A stretch of 32,288 bases of DNA from JBQCHF01 sp051953655 (lineage in GTDB: Bacteria; Actinomycetota; Actinomycetes; Motilibacterales; Motilibacteraceae): positions 1 through 32,288 of the forward strand of contig JBQCIO010000135.1 of the NCBI GenBank assembly GCA_051953655.1. The letters are read 5' to 3'. Below, in pieces: positions 8,268 through 16,399 of the stretch. The notes beneath the pieces were generated by a model. That model made no database searches. It had not been told where the DNA came from and saw nothing but the letters and a program-made list of their open reading frames with translations. The first letter of the stretch is position 1. Each line of letters begins with the position of its first letter. The position numbers and the translations under genes were made by a program.

Positions 8268-9344
8268 ATGGAACGTCCTGCCGATCCCGCCACCCACCCC
8301 ACCAGCGACGGGGCGTGCGCCGCGCGGGAGCACTCCGACGCCCGGTCGGAGGGGACGCAGGCGGAGGCGTCGCTGGCGCGGGCCGGAGCCGGGTCTGCGA
8401 GCGCGCAGGGACGGGTCGAGGGCAGCGGCGCGAGCGGCGGCGAGAGCGCCAAGACGGTGGTCGTCGCGGTGCTCGCCAACGCCGGCATCGCGGTGGCCAA
8501 GGGCGTGGCGGCGTCGCTCAGCGGATCGGCCGCGCTGTGGGCCGAGACCGCCCACTCGGTGGCCGACACCGCCAACGAGATGCTCCTGTTCGTCGGGCTG
8601 CGCCGCTCCAGCAAGGCCCCGGACGCCCGGCACCCGTACGGCTACGGCCAGGAGCGCTACTTCTACGCCCTCCTCGCCGCGCTCGGGATCTTCCTGGTCG
8701 GCGGTCTGCTGTCCGTGGCAGAAGGGGTGCGCAGCCTGCTCGAGGGAGGCCCGCTGGAGAGCCCGTGGATCGCCATCGGCGTGCTGCTCGTCTCCGCCGT
8801 GCTCGAGGGCGCCTCCTGGCGCCAGGCGCGCAAGCAGCTGCGCGCCGAGGCCGACGAGCGCAAGCGGTCGATGGTCGAGCACATGAGCGTGGCCTCGGAC
8901 CCCACCCCGGCCACGGTGTTCCTGGAGGACAGCGCCGCGCTCGTCGGCCTGGCCCTCGCCCTGGCCGCGGTCCTGCTGCACTGGTGGACCGGGTCGGCGC
9001 TGTGGGACGCGCTGGCCAGCTTCGGCATCGGGCTGCTGCTGGTGGTGGTCGCGGCGCTGCTGGCCCGCCGCAGCAAGGGCCTGCTCATCGACGAGTCGGC
9101 GCCCCCGGACGTGCTCCGGGCCGTGCGCGAGCAGGTCGAGCGGGCCGGGTGGGTGCGCGCGGTCGAGCACCTCATCGTGGTCTTCGTCGGGCCGGGCCAG
9201 CTCACCGTGCGGGCGCGGGTCTCCCCGGTGGCCGACCTGCGCGACCGCGGTGTGCCCGCGCTGCTCGACGACGTCGATGCGCTGCGCCAGGACCTGCTGG
9301 CCAACCCGGCCATCGTCGAGGTCGACGTGACGGTGGTGCGCTGA
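8268..9344 (+). CDS. Cation diffusion facilitator family transporter (ZnT9-like)
   Basis: A 358-aa inner-membrane metal/H+ antiporter. After a ~60-residue hydrophilic Ala/Ser/Glu-rich leader, the CDF fold begins with transmembrane helices near 63-82, 88-110, 135-152, 167-182, 217-237 and 245-265. The metal-site helix carries H96-x3-D100 (ETAHSVADTANE), followed by the family's HPYGYGQERYFYALLAA loop. Helix 5 has the DPTPATVFLEDSAALVG block, with Glu-Asp in place of the usual His-Asp; this pattern recalls the SLC30A9/ZnT9 branch. A cytoplasmic C-terminal domain ends the protein. ATG 8268 has GGGGAGG about 10 nt upstream. The substrate is probably Zn, Fe, Co or Mn; it cannot be chosen from sequence. 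The stop is 9 nt from a convergent stop. Confidence 0.9.
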   Translation: MERPADPATHPTSDGACAAREHSDARSEGTQAEASLARAGAGSASAQGRVEGSGASGGESAKTVVVAVLANAGIAVAKGVAASLSGSAALWAETAHSVADTANEMLLFVGLRRSSKAPDARHPYGYGQERYFYALLAALGIFLVGGLLSVAEGVRSLLEGGPLESPWIAIGVLLVSAVLEGASWRQARKQLRAEADERKRSMVEHMSVASDPTPATVFLEDSAALVGLALALAAVLLHWWTGSALWDALASFGIGLLLVVVAALLARRSKGLLIDESAPPDVLRAVREQVERAGWVRAVEHLIVVFVGPGQLTVRARVSPVADLRDRGVPALLDDVDALRQDLLANPAIVEVDVTVVR

Positions 9345-9353
9345 GCGCTGCCG

Positions 9354-10163
9354 CTAGGCGGTGAGGACCCGGGCCTGCCCGCCCTCGACCGCCACCCGCT
9401 GGCCGGCGTGCAGCTGCCGCTTCTCCCCCGGTGCGAGCAGCCAGACCGACTGGCGACCCTGCACCTCCCACTCCACCGGGCCGCCGACCAGCGCGGTCTC
9501 CTCCTCGATGCCGACGAGCACCTGACCGGCCGGGGGCCGCGCCAGCCAGGAGGCGAACGGGACCCGATGGCGCATGACGTCGTAGTGCGGCACCACGCGC
9601 AGCCCCGGCACCAGCGCGAGCCCGTCCGAGCCGCCGTGCCGGGCCGGGCGCAGCCGGGGCACCCACGCGGTCATCGCCATCGCGCCGGCGCTGCAGCCGG
9701 CGAGGGCCGCCCCGCCCTGCCAGGCGGCCACGATCGCCGCCCACAGCCGGCTGCCGCGCAGGGCGTCGGCGAGCAGCGCCGGGTTGCCGCCGGAAAGGTA
9801 GACCAGCCCGGCGCCCGCCACCTGCGCGGCCAGCTCCGGGTCGTCGGCGTCGGCGCGGTCGCGGGCCACCACGGTGACCGCCTCGACGCCGAGCCGCTCG
9901 GCCTGCGCGCGGCCCAGGTCGCTCCAGTAGCGCAGGCTCGTCTCGCCCTCGTGCGCCGCGGCGGTGGGGATCTGCACGTAGCGCGGCGGCCGCCCGGCGA
10001 TGAGCGCGCGCTCGACCTCGAGCATGGCGGGCAGGTACTCACCGGAGCCCACCAGCGCCAGCGGCCCCGGTGCGGGCGCGGGGGCTCCTGCTACGTCGGC
10101 TGCTAGGTCGGCTGCTACGTCGGCCGGTACGTCGGCCGGCAGGTGCTCGGACGGGGTGCTCAC
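9354..10163 (-). CDS. Peptidase S51 / cyanophycinase-like Ser hydrolase
   Basis: A 269-aa protein of the class I glutamine-amidotransferase-like fold. It shows LVGSGEYLP at 37-45, YLSGGNP at 122-128, and the nucleophile elbow GCSAGAMAM at 156-164 with Ser158 as predicted nucleophile. It also has a VPHYD segment with H193 as a possible catalytic His. This pattern fits peptidase E/cyanophycinase relatives, which cleave after Asp or act on aspartyl peptides; the true substrate is unknown. Residues 9-26 (PADV/AADV repeats) are encoded by a 12-nt tandem repeat and look unstructured, so the functional protein may start nearer residue 33. GTG 10163 has no strong ribosome binding site. Confidence 0.8.
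   Translation of the reverse strand: MSTPSEHLPADVPADVAADLAADVAGAPAPAPGPLALVGSGEYLPAMLEVERALIAGRPPRYVQIPTAAAHEGETSLRYWSDLGRAQAERLGVEAVTVVARDRADADDPELAAQVAGAGLVYLSGGNPALLADALRGSRLWAAIVAAWQGGAALAGCSAGAMAMTAWVPRLRPARHGGSDGLALVPGLRVVPHYDVMRHRVPFASWLARPPAGQVLVGIEEETALVGGPVEWEVQGRQSVWLLAPGEKRQLHAGQRVAVEGGQARVLTA
10091..10138 (+). repeat. 12-nt tandem repeat, four units
   Basis: Four units of CTACGTCGGCTG-like sequence (units 1-4 start at 10091, 10103, 10115, 10127) lie inside the 5' end of the S51-like gene. They encode Ala-Asp-Val/Leu-Ala/Pro repeats on the minus strand. The unit length keeps frame, so copy number can vary without breaking the gene. Confidence 0.85.
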
Positions 10164-10230
10164 ATCCGGACGCTGGCACAGCGCTCCCCCGCCCGCACCT
10201 CCGCGGCCCCGGCCGTCCGCCCGCCGAGAC

Positions 10231-10500
10231 CTACCGGCGCAGGTGCACCTGCTGGCCCTCGACGTCGCCGATGTCCTCGCTGGCCACGCCGAGCAGGGTG
10301 TCGGCGAGCCCGCGCAGCGCCCGGGCGACCGCGACCTCGTCGCCGATCTCCGGGATGTCGACGTCGTCGGGGTTGCGCCGGGTGGTCCCCATCGCCTCGA
10401 TCGCCCGCGGGCCGTCGGTGCTGAGCACGGCCCGCGCCCGGGTCTTCTCGTCCTCCTCGAAGACGAACACCTCGACGTGCCAGGTCTTCACGTGGGTCAT
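10231..10500 (-). CDS. DUF1876 family protein
   Basis: An 89-aa small protein. WHVEVFVFEEDEKTRARAVL at 7-26, RRNPDDVDIPEIGDEVAVARAL at 41-62 and a final VEGQQVHL match the pattern of actinobacterial DUF1876 (dsRBD-like fold). ATG 10500 has AGGAGG five bases upstream, which settles the start; the open frame upstream is a shadow. No biochemical function is established for the family that I know of. It stands alone, 68 nt before the S51-like gene start and just downstream of repeat copy 2. Confidence 0.85.
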   Translation of the reverse strand: MTHVKTWHVEVFVFEEDEKTRARAVLSTDGPRAIEAMGTTRRNPDDVDIPEIGDEVAVARALRGLADTLLGVASEDIGDVEGQQVHLRR

Positions 10501-10656
10501 GGCTCCTCCTCGCGCCGCGTCGCAGCACCATCGGCCGGCCTGCCGGGAAGTGGCTGCCCCGCGCGTGCGCCGTCGCGCGGGGCACCTCCAGTCGACGTCG
10601 CCGGCCCGCGGCCCACGAGTGGCCAAGGTCCCCGGTCACGCGGGCGGCCCGGCCCC

Positions 10657-10734
10657 GAACGATCACGTCCGCGTGATCGCTCCATGCTTCCCGCGACAGA
10701 TCGAGCGCGGGAAGCATGGAACTGTCGCGGGGAG
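10657..10734. repeat. 78-nt two-hairpin repeat, copy 2
   Basis: It has the same layout and orientation as copy 1: GATCACG 10661-10667, 4-nt loop, CGTGATC 10672-10678, then arms TCCATGCTTCCCGCG (10681-10695) and CGCGGGAAGCATGGA (10706-10720) around a 10-nt centre, then CGCGGGGAG. One arm pair differs as a compensated change (C10690-G10711 here, A2845-T2866 in copy 1). An alternative pairing is possible between CCCGCGACAG (10690-10699) and CTGTCGCGGG (10722-10731). It lies 20 nt past the antiporter stop. Confidence 0.85.
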
Positions 10735-10754
10735 GGTCGTCTCCGCCGGAGCGG

Positions 10755-12347
10755 TCAGCGGCGGGACAACCAGGTGTCCCGGGCGTCGACGTCGCGCAGG
10801 GCGCGCTCGGCGGTCTCGGGGGTCACCGCGCCGCGGCGGCGCAGGTCGATGATGACGTCCCGCTCCGCCTCCACCAGGGCACGTTCCAGCGCGTGCCGCT
10901 CGCGGGCGGCCGTGCGCGCCGCCTTCACCCGCCGCGCCTCGCTGCGCAGCTCCTCCGACACCTCGTCGGGCCCGTTCCTCTGCTCGGCCACGCGCTGGGC
11001 GGCCAGCTGCGGCTCGTAGCGCTCGCGCAGCCGCGCGGCGACGTCGGGAGGCACGTCGCCCTCGGCCTCGAGCTGCTCGAGCCGGGCGAGTGCGCCGGCG
11101 GCCGCGCGGGCGCGCACCGTCCGCCACTCGGCGGCGTCGGAGACCTGGCCGCCCACCTTCAGGGCACGCACGACGAAGGGCAGCGTGAGCCCCTGGCCCA
11201 GGAGGGTCACCAGAACGACGGCCACCGCGCCGGCCAGCACCAGGGCGTGGCCGGGCATGCCCGCCGGTAGCGCGAGCGCTGTGGCGATGGTGACCACGCC
11301 CCGCATCCCCGCCCACGCCGCCACCGCCGACTCCCGCCAGGACTCGCTGCCGGTGCCGAACCTCCGGGACCGGCGCAGGAGGGCGCCGAACGGGAGGACC
11401 CACACGGCCCGGATGACGAGCACCACCCCGACGACGGCGAGCGCGGTCTCGATGCCGTGCGCGGGCAGGTCGGAGTCGGTGAGCACGCTGGCCGCCTCGA
11501 ACCCGACCAGGGCGAACGCGAAGCCGCTGAGGGCGTAGTCCAGCGCGTTCCACACCGCGACGCCCTCCAGCCGGCCCGCCGAGGACAGTGCGGCGGTGCC
11601 GAACTGCCCGAGGTAGAGGCCCGCGACGACGACGGCGACCACGCCGCTGCCGTGGAGGGCGTCCAGCGGCAGGTAGGCCAGGTAGGGCACCAGGAACGTG
11701 GCGGTCACCTCGGCCCGCGGGTCCTCCAGCCGGTGCAGGAACCGGCGGGTCCCCCAGCCCACCGCGAGCCCCCAGAGCGTCGCCCCCACGGTGGACAGCA
11801 GCAGCCGGACCACCCCTTCTCCCACGCTGAGGTGGGAGCCGGTGGCCGCCGACAGCGCGATCCCGAACAGGACCAGGGCGGTGGAGTCGTTGAGCATCCC
11901 CTCGCCCTCGAGCACCGTGACCAGCCGGCGCGGCAGCCCCACTTTCGGGGCCACGGAGGTGGCTGCCACCGGGTCCGGCGGGCTCACGATCGCGCCCAGC
12001 ACCACCGCCGAGGCCAGTGGCAGGCCCGGGGAGATGCGCGTGGCGGTGAAGGCGACCGCCGCCGAGGTGAAGAGCACCAGGCCCACGGCGAGCAGGAGGA
12101 GCGGGGCGATGTTGCGCCGCAGGTCGGCCGTGGAGGACCGCGTGGCCGCGGCGTAGAGCAGGGGCGGCAGCAGCACCGGCAGCACCAGCTCCGGGGGCAG
12201 GTTCAGGTGCGGCACCCCCGGGATGGCGGCCAGCACGAGCCCCCAGGCGGTGATGACCACCGGCGCAGGCAGGCCGATGCGGTCGGCGAGCGGGCTGAGC
12301 ACCGCCACCCCGACCAGAAGCACGACGACGACGGCCAGCCCGTCCAC
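10755..12347 (-). CDS. Na+/H+ antiporter, CPA1/NhaP family
   Basis: A 530-aa sodium/proton exchanger with about 12 predicted transmembrane helices. Motifs: PPDPVAATS at 123-131 with ion-site Asp125, EGEGMLND at 147-154 (the family's EGESLLND, with N153-D154), and a later WAGMRGVVTIATALALP segment. The C-terminus is a hydrophilic, charged, probably helical tail of ~100 residues. The start is GTG 12347, because GGGAGGGAG lies 5-13 nt before it and the first helix follows at once; the longer open frame adds ~100 Arg/Ala-rich residues without a transmembrane start. It would serve pH and Na+ homeostasis. Repeat copy 2 follows its stop. Confidence 0.9.
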   Translation of the reverse strand: MDGLAVVVVLLVGVAVLSPLADRIGLPAPVVITAWGLVLAAIPGVPHLNLPPELVLPVLLPPLLYAAATRSSTADLRRNIAPLLLLAVGLVLFTSAAVAFTATRISPGLPLASAVVLGAIVSPPDPVAATSVAPKVGLPRRLVTVLEGEGMLNDSTALVLFGIALSAATGSHLSVGEGVVRLLLSTVGATLWGLAVGWGTRRFLHRLEDPRAEVTATFLVPYLAYLPLDALHGSGVVAVVVAGLYLGQFGTAALSSAGRLEGVAVWNALDYALSGFAFALVGFEAASVLTDSDLPAHGIETALAVVGVVLVIRAVWVLPFGALLRRSRRFGTGSESWRESAVAAWAGMRGVVTIATALALPAGMPGHALVLAGAVAVVLVTLLGQGLTLPFVVRALKVGGQVSDAAEWRTVRARAAAGALARLEQLEAEGDVPPDVAARLRERYEPQLAAQRVAEQRNGPDEVSEELRSEARRVKAARTAARERHALERALVEAERDVIIDLRRRGAVTPETAERALRDVDARDTWLSRR

Positions 12348-12549
12348 CCGACTCCCTCCCACGAGCCGCCCGTCCGGGGCTCGCACCGTCTGTGCTCTTC
12401 CCCGTCTTCGGCCCGCGGACTCGCCCGCCCGGAGCGCGCTCTCGTCGTCGCCGGCACCGGCGTCGCGGGAGTCACGGCGGTGATCTAGGTCGACCGGCCC
12501 ACCCGGACGGGCGAGCAACGCCTCCTCGCGCGCTGCCGACCCCTTGTCC

Positions 12550-12855
12550 ATGAGCACCACGACGGCCCCGCTCCCCTCGGCCCGCGACCTGCCGGCGTGC
12601 GAGCCGTCCCGTCCGGTGCCGGGCGCGCCGCTGCCCGGCGACGTCGTCATGACGCTGCTGCGCCATCACGTGCCGCTCAGCCTGCTGGTCGACCTGGTGC
12701 TGCCCGCCGCACCCTGCAGCGCCGAACTGCTGGTCCGCGAGGAGGAGCCCGGCGCCTGGGTCCGCGAGCTCGCCACCCGCCGCGCCGGCTGGGCCGCCCG
12801 GGCCGCCGCACCCCGCCCGGAGGACGATTTCGCGGAGGGCGCGACCCGCTGCTAA
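12550..12855 (+). CDS. Hypothetical protein (101 aa)
   Basis: ATG 12550 opens a 101-residue frame ending in TAA 17 nt before the tRNA-Lys gene. It has a Pro/Ala/Thr-rich start, then LPGDVVMTLLRHHVPLSLLVDLVL, a Cys (PCSAELLV) and an acidic-basic tail ending RC. It seems a genuine actinobacterial small protein: coherent composition and close placement upstream of a tRNA. I recognise no domain. No strong ribosome binding site is seen. It is divergent from the antiporter gene, with a ~200-nt gap in which I see no clear promoter. Confidence 0.5.
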   Translation: MSTTTAPLPSARDLPACEPSRPVPGAPLPGDVVMTLLRHHVPLSLLVDLVLPAAPCSAELLVREEEPGAWVRELATRRAGWAARAAAPRPEDDFAEGATRC

Positions 12856-12872
12856 TGTCTCCCCCGCACCAC

Positions 12873-12945
12873 GCGCCGCTAGCTCAACTGGCAGAGCAGC
12901 GGACTCTTAATCCGCGGGTTCGGGGTTCGAGTCCCTGGCGGCGCA
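12873..12945 (+). tRNA. tRNA-Lys (anticodon CTT)
   Basis: A full 73-nt cloverleaf. The acceptor stem is GCGCCGC/GCGGCGC with discriminator A. The D-arm is AGCTCAACTGGCAGAGC, the anticodon stem GCGGA/TCCGC with loop CTCTTAA (anticodon CTT at 12906-12908), and the T-arm CGGGG-TTCGAGT-CCCTG. CCA is not encoded. It reads AAG codons. Its 3' part from the anticodon loop on is the left attachment core of an island. Confidence 0.97.
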
Positions 12946-12946
12946 C
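12904..12946 (+). repeat. attL core: 43-bp repeat within tRNA-Lys
   Basis: Positions 12904-12946 (anticodon loop to just past the tRNA 3' end) are identical to 18624-18666, 5720 bp away in the same orientation. A repeat running from an anticodon loop to the 3' end of a tRNA gene is typical of tyrosine-integrase attachment sites. Confidence 0.9.
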
Positions 12947-12958
12947 GGAGCTCTGAGC

Positions 12959-12988
12959 AGGGCGTTTCGCGAAATCGCGAGACGCCCT
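12959..12988 (+). terminator. Hairpin terminator after tRNA-Lys
   Basis: A 13-bp stem (12959-12971 with 12976-12988, one G-T wobble) and an AAAT loop, followed by TCTCGCT. It lies 14 nt past the tRNA. A diverged copy after the right-hand core (18678-18707) keeps the pairing through G/A swaps opposite T, which supports function. Confidence 0.75.
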
Positions 12989-13027
12989 TCTCGCTATGTG
13001 GATGCGTTCGGGCCCTGTAAGGGGCGT

Positions 13028-13047
13028 TGTGGGGCCGATGTGGGGCC
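13028..13047. repeat. Tandem TGTGGGGCC pair, left island end
   Basis: Two TGTGGGGCC motifs with an 11-bp period, 82 bp inside the left core. The same 20-mer occurs at 18487-18506 near the right end. Such short tandem pairs resemble arm-type binding sites of tyrosine integrases. Confidence 0.55.
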
Positions 13048-13200
13048 ATGACGCACCAGCGGATTCGCGCAGTCGGCAGTCCGCTGGCTCGTCCCGTCCG
13101 GGCGCACCAGCGGACTTCTCCCACCTCTGGTCCGCCGACAACTCGTAGGACTCCACTCCGCCTTCCCTCGCCGTTGGGGTCAGCCCGGGGGCAAGACCGT

Positions 13201-15603
13201 TCACCGGCTCCGGCGAGCCACGACCACGGCTCTGGACGTCACTGCCCTGCCGACGAGGCCGGCCAGCGCCAGCAGCAGGAGGGTCGCTGCGGTCAGGTCG
13301 GTCCAGGGCACGTCGAGCGTGCTTGTGTGCAGGCGGGTGCGGGCCAGCACCAGGCCGACCGGCACTCCGGCCAGCGCTGCCGCGGCTGCGGCGAAGGCGG
13401 CCAGCACGAGGGCCTGCACCGTGCCGAACCGCTGCTGCAGGCGGGAGGGGGCACCGACCGCGGCCAGCGTCGCGAGGTCGCTGCGGACCTCCTGCGCGGC
13501 CAGGGCGAGGGAGATCGCGATGACTCCGATGCTCAGCAGCAGCGCGGCGCCGAGCAGGGCGAGCAGGTACCGGCTGGCGTAGGGCTGATAGCCGGTCTCG
13601 ACGACCAGCCTCAGGTCCCCGGTGGCCGCGCTGGCCAGCGCCTGTTCTGCCGCTGAGCGTTCGGCCCTGCTGGGCGCCCTCTCCAGCTCGAACAGCCAGC
13701 CCTGCTGATGGGTGGGCAGGCCGAGGCCTTCGGCCACGGCGCGGGACACGACGGTGCGCGGCTCGGCGGTTCCGCTGGTGGGGACGTCGACGACGACCGC
13801 CGGCAGCTCCTGCAGCCGCCGGTCCCGGCCCTGCTCGAAGACGGTGAGCACACTCCTGCCGTCGCGGACCAGGTGCCGGTCGGTGGTGACCACCGCGCCC
13901 CCGTCGAAGGCTGCACGGCCGGCGCCGCCGGTGACGAGGTCAAGCAGCACCGGTCCGCCGACCATGACCTCCCCGCCACTGCCTCCCACGCTCGGCCCGA
14001 CCGAGACGGGAGCATCGTCGGTGCCGAGCTGCAGCAGCGGGGCGTCGGCGCGAACCGGAAGCGCGGCGCGCACCCGGGCCGCGACCTGCTCGGAAACCGG
14101 CGTGCCGGACACGCTGTCGTCGCGCACCAAGACGTGACCGACGCGCAGCTGCGGCTGGTAGGTGAGCCGCTGCGCGGTCATGTCCGTGGACCAGTAGCAG
14201 CCCATCACCACCGCCACCGCCAGAGCGACCGCGGTCGCTCCCAAGGCCGGCCCGCTGCGGGCCGGGTGCCGGGCCAGGTCACGCAGCGCCAGCCGCAACG
14301 GCAACGGCGCGCGGCCGCTCGCCCGGTCCAGCCGGGACAGCACCGCCGGCCCGCTGGCAGCCAACGCGACCAGGAGCAGCACCGTGCCCACCCCGGCCGA
14401 CAGCTCGGCGACGCGGCCGGCGGTGGCTACCGCTACGGCCAGCAGCACCAGCCCGGCACCGGCCGCGGCGAGCATGCGACGGTCCGGCGCCCGCGGAGGA
14501 GCCGGGTGCGCCACCGCCCGCATCGCGGCCAGGGGCGGCACCCGCATCACGCTGCGGGCGGGCACCAGGGCGGCGCCGGCCGCCGCGAGCAAGCCGAGCA
14601 GCCACACCGCGGCGAACAGCCGCGCCGGCAGCACCGGACCTTCGATCAGATGGCTGGTGGCGCGCCGGGCCAGCGGCAGCAGGGCCACCGCGCCACCCGC
14701 CCCCAGCAGTACCCCCAGGGCGGCTCCGGCAGCGCCTTGCATCACCCCGCCGGCCAGGACCACCCCGGCCAGATCGCGCCGCCTGGCCCCGCCGCAGGCG
14801 GCCAGCAGCGCCATCTCGTGCTCCTGCCGCTTGGCACCGACCAGGAAAGCCGAGGACACCAGCAGCACGGTCACCAGCGCCACGATCCCGCCGACGATCC
14901 CGGCACCCACCACGTCCCCGGCCACCGGGGCGCTGCCGGTCAGCGAGGCCCGTGACGTGACCGACGCACCCGGCGGCAGCTGCGCCGGCCCCGGACCGGC
15001 CACATAGAGGCGGTGCAGCACCGGCGCGTCCAGCGACCACGACGGATCGATGCCCGACACCAGCGCCACCCGGGCCCGGGTGTCCGCGGCCTGCGTGACC
15101 AGCCCGCTCACCCGCAGATCCAGACCCGATGCGGGCGGGCCGAGGTGCACCAGGGCACCGGCATGCGCGCCCAAGTCGGCGGCCAGCTGCCCGCTCACCG
15201 CCACTTCCCCCGGCCCAGGCGCGCGTCCGCTGTCCAAACGAAGAACGCCCTGGACCAGCGGAGCACCCACCTCGAGCGTCCGCAGCGACACCCCCGCCAG
15301 GCGGCCCTCGCCGTCCGGCGTGCTCGTGCCGGACACCTCCTCCTGCACCGTCGACACCGACGACGGCAGACCCAGCGACTCCGGAGCCAGCACCTGCTTG
15401 GACTCGACCACGTAGTCCGCGCGCCCCACCGTCACCCGCGCCTGCGCCGGCGCACTCAGCGCGGTCGTCGCCAGGAACCCGCCCATCGTCGTCACCACCG
15501 CCACGGGCAACCCGACCAGCAGCACCACCAGCAGCGTGCGGCCCCGGTGACGACCCATGTCCCGCAGGGCGAGGCGCAGAACCGCCCGAAACCGAGTGCT
15601 CAC
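13201..15603 (-). CDS. FtsX/MacB-type ABC transporter permease (800 aa)
   Basis: A large permease with two FtsX-like modules. A transmembrane anchor at ~21-43 is followed by a ~200-residue extracytoplasmic domain. Three helices around 235-350 frame the cytoplasmic loop GAKRQEHEMALLAACGGARRRDL. Helices at ~385-420 and ~455-475 follow, then a second extracytoplasmic domain. A final three-helix block contains AAQEVRSDLATLAAVGAPSR, the usual FtsX coupling loop. MacB/LolCE-type permeases expel peptides, drugs or lipoproteins using ATPase-driven mechanical movement rather than a conventional channel. GTG 15603 overlaps the ATPase stop (GTGA), so the pair is one transporter. It is the last gene of the island operon. 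The substrate is unknown; the upstream lipoprotein and secreted protein are candidate partners. Confidence 0.88.
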   Translation of the reverse strand: MSTRFRAVLRLALRDMGRHRGRTLLVVLLVGLPVAVVTTMGGFLATTALSAPAQARVTVGRADYVVESKQVLAPESLGLPSSVSTVQEEVSGTSTPDGEGRLAGVSLRTLEVGAPLVQGVLRLDSGRAPGPGEVAVSGQLAADLGAHAGALVHLGPPASGLDLRVSGLVTQAADTRARVALVSGIDPSWSLDAPVLHRLYVAGPGPAQLPPGASVTSRASLTGSAPVAGDVVGAGIVGGIVALVTVLLVSSAFLVGAKRQEHEMALLAACGGARRRDLAGVVLAGGVMQGAAGAALGVLLGAGGAVALLPLARRATSHLIEGPVLPARLFAAVWLLGLLAAAGAALVPARSVMRVPPLAAMRAVAHPAPPRAPDRRMLAAAGAGLVLLAVAVATAGRVAELSAGVGTVLLLVALAASGPAVLSRLDRASGRAPLPLRLALRDLARHPARSGPALGATAVALAVAVVMGCYWSTDMTAQRLTYQPQLRVGHVLVRDDSVSGTPVSEQVAARVRAALPVRADAPLLQLGTDDAPVSVGPSVGGSGGEVMVGGPVLLDLVTGGAGRAAFDGGAVVTTDRHLVRDGRSVLTVFEQGRDRRLQELPAVVVDVPTSGTAEPRTVVSRAVAEGLGLPTHQQGWLFELERAPSRAERSAAEQALASAATGDLRLVVETGYQPYASRYLLALLGAALLLSIGVIAISLALAAQEVRSDLATLAAVGAPSRLQQRFGTVQALVLAAFAAAAAALAGVPVGLVLARTRLHTSTLDVPWTDLTAATLLLLALAGLVGRAVTSRAVVVARRSR

Positions 15604-16328
15604 GCCGGCGTCACGGGAAGCGGGGACCTGGTCCGCTGGTGGCGCTCATCAGCGACCACAACCCCGTCCTGCAACCGGAGCACCCGGTCGGCCACCTCCG
15701 CGTGCCGCTCGTTGTGTGTAGCCAGCACGCAGGCGACTCCCTCGTCGCACCGTTGACGCAGCAGCTGCACCACCTGCGCCGCGTTCCGGCTGTCCAACGC
15801 TCCCGTCGGCTCGTCGGCCAGCAGCAGTCGCCGTTGGCCCACCAACGCCCGCGCGATCGCCGTGCGCTGCTGCTGCCCCCCGGACAGCTGCGCCGGGAAA
15901 CGGTCCTCCAAGCCGGCCAGCCCGACCTTGGCCAGCTCCTCCCGAGCCTGACGACGGCACGAGGCCAGCGGCTCCCCGTCCAGCTCCAGCGGCAGCGCGA
16001 CGTTCTCCAACGCCGTCAGGCCGGGCACCAGGTTGAAGTCCTGGAAGACGTAGCCCACGTGGCGCCGACGCAACGCCGCCAGCTCGTCGTAGCCCAGCCC
16101 GCCCAGCTCCCGCCCCTCCACCCGCACGCTGCCAGAGGTCGGCTCGTCCAAACCACCAGCCAGCGCCAGCAAGGTGCTCTTGCCCGACCCCGACTCTCCG
16201 AGCACCACGACCAGGTCACGTGTCTGCACGGACAATGAGACATCGAGTAGGGCCGTCACTACGCCTGACTCGTTGCAGTACTGGCGTCCAGCGTTTTCGA
16301 GTGTCAACAGGCGATTGGTCTCGCCCAT
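15600..16328 (-). CDS. ABC transporter ATP-binding protein of the island operon
   Basis: A 242-aa ATPase of the LolD/MacB type. Walker A GESGSGKST at 44-52, Q-loop Q96, signature LSGGQ at 148-152, Walker B LLLADE at 168-173 followed by PTGALDS, and H-loop H205. ATG 16328 gives a normal N-terminus. The frame also opens at GTG 16400, whose G is the last base of the lipoprotein TAG stop (TAGTG). Translational coupling there would add 24 Cys/Asn/Gly-rich residues, so the start is uncertain. It forms a complex with the permease encoded directly downstream. Coding DNA is less GC-rich at its 5' end than in the flanking chromosome. Confidence 0.88.
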   Translation of the reverse strand: MGETNRLLTLENAGRQYCNESGVVTALLDVSLSVQTRDLVVVLGESGSGKSTLLALAGGLDEPTSGSVRVEGRELGGLGYDELAALRRRHVGYVFQDFNLVPGLTALENVALPLELDGEPLASCRRQAREELAKVGLAGLEDRFPAQLSGGQQQRTAIARALVGQRRLLLADEPTGALDSRNAAQVVQLLRQRCDEGVACVLATHNERHAEVADRVLRLQDGVVVADERHQRTRSPLPVTPA

Positions 16329-16399
16329 CTCTTGATTCACAGGGGTTCTGCCGTCCCCTCCATTGTTGCAGTCACAGCCCTCGCCGCTCTCGCTTCGCA

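Noticed and set aside
8106..9170. A 354-codon minus-strand frame
   Set aside because: Antisense shadow of the CDF transporter; His/Gln/Arg-rich with no family pattern.
3599..9364. A 1921-codon plus-strand open frame
   Set aside because: It is antisense to three clear genes (DUF294, SpoIIE-type) and overlaps the CDF gene in another frame. The product is Gln/His/Arg/Gly-rich without domains. Such long shadows are normal opposite GC-rich coding DNA.
12879..13204. Minus-strand protein-like frames containing RRQGLEPRTRGL across the tRNA
   Set aside because: They are translations of the antisense strand of tRNA-Lys and recur at 18620-18870 only because the tRNA fragment is repeated.
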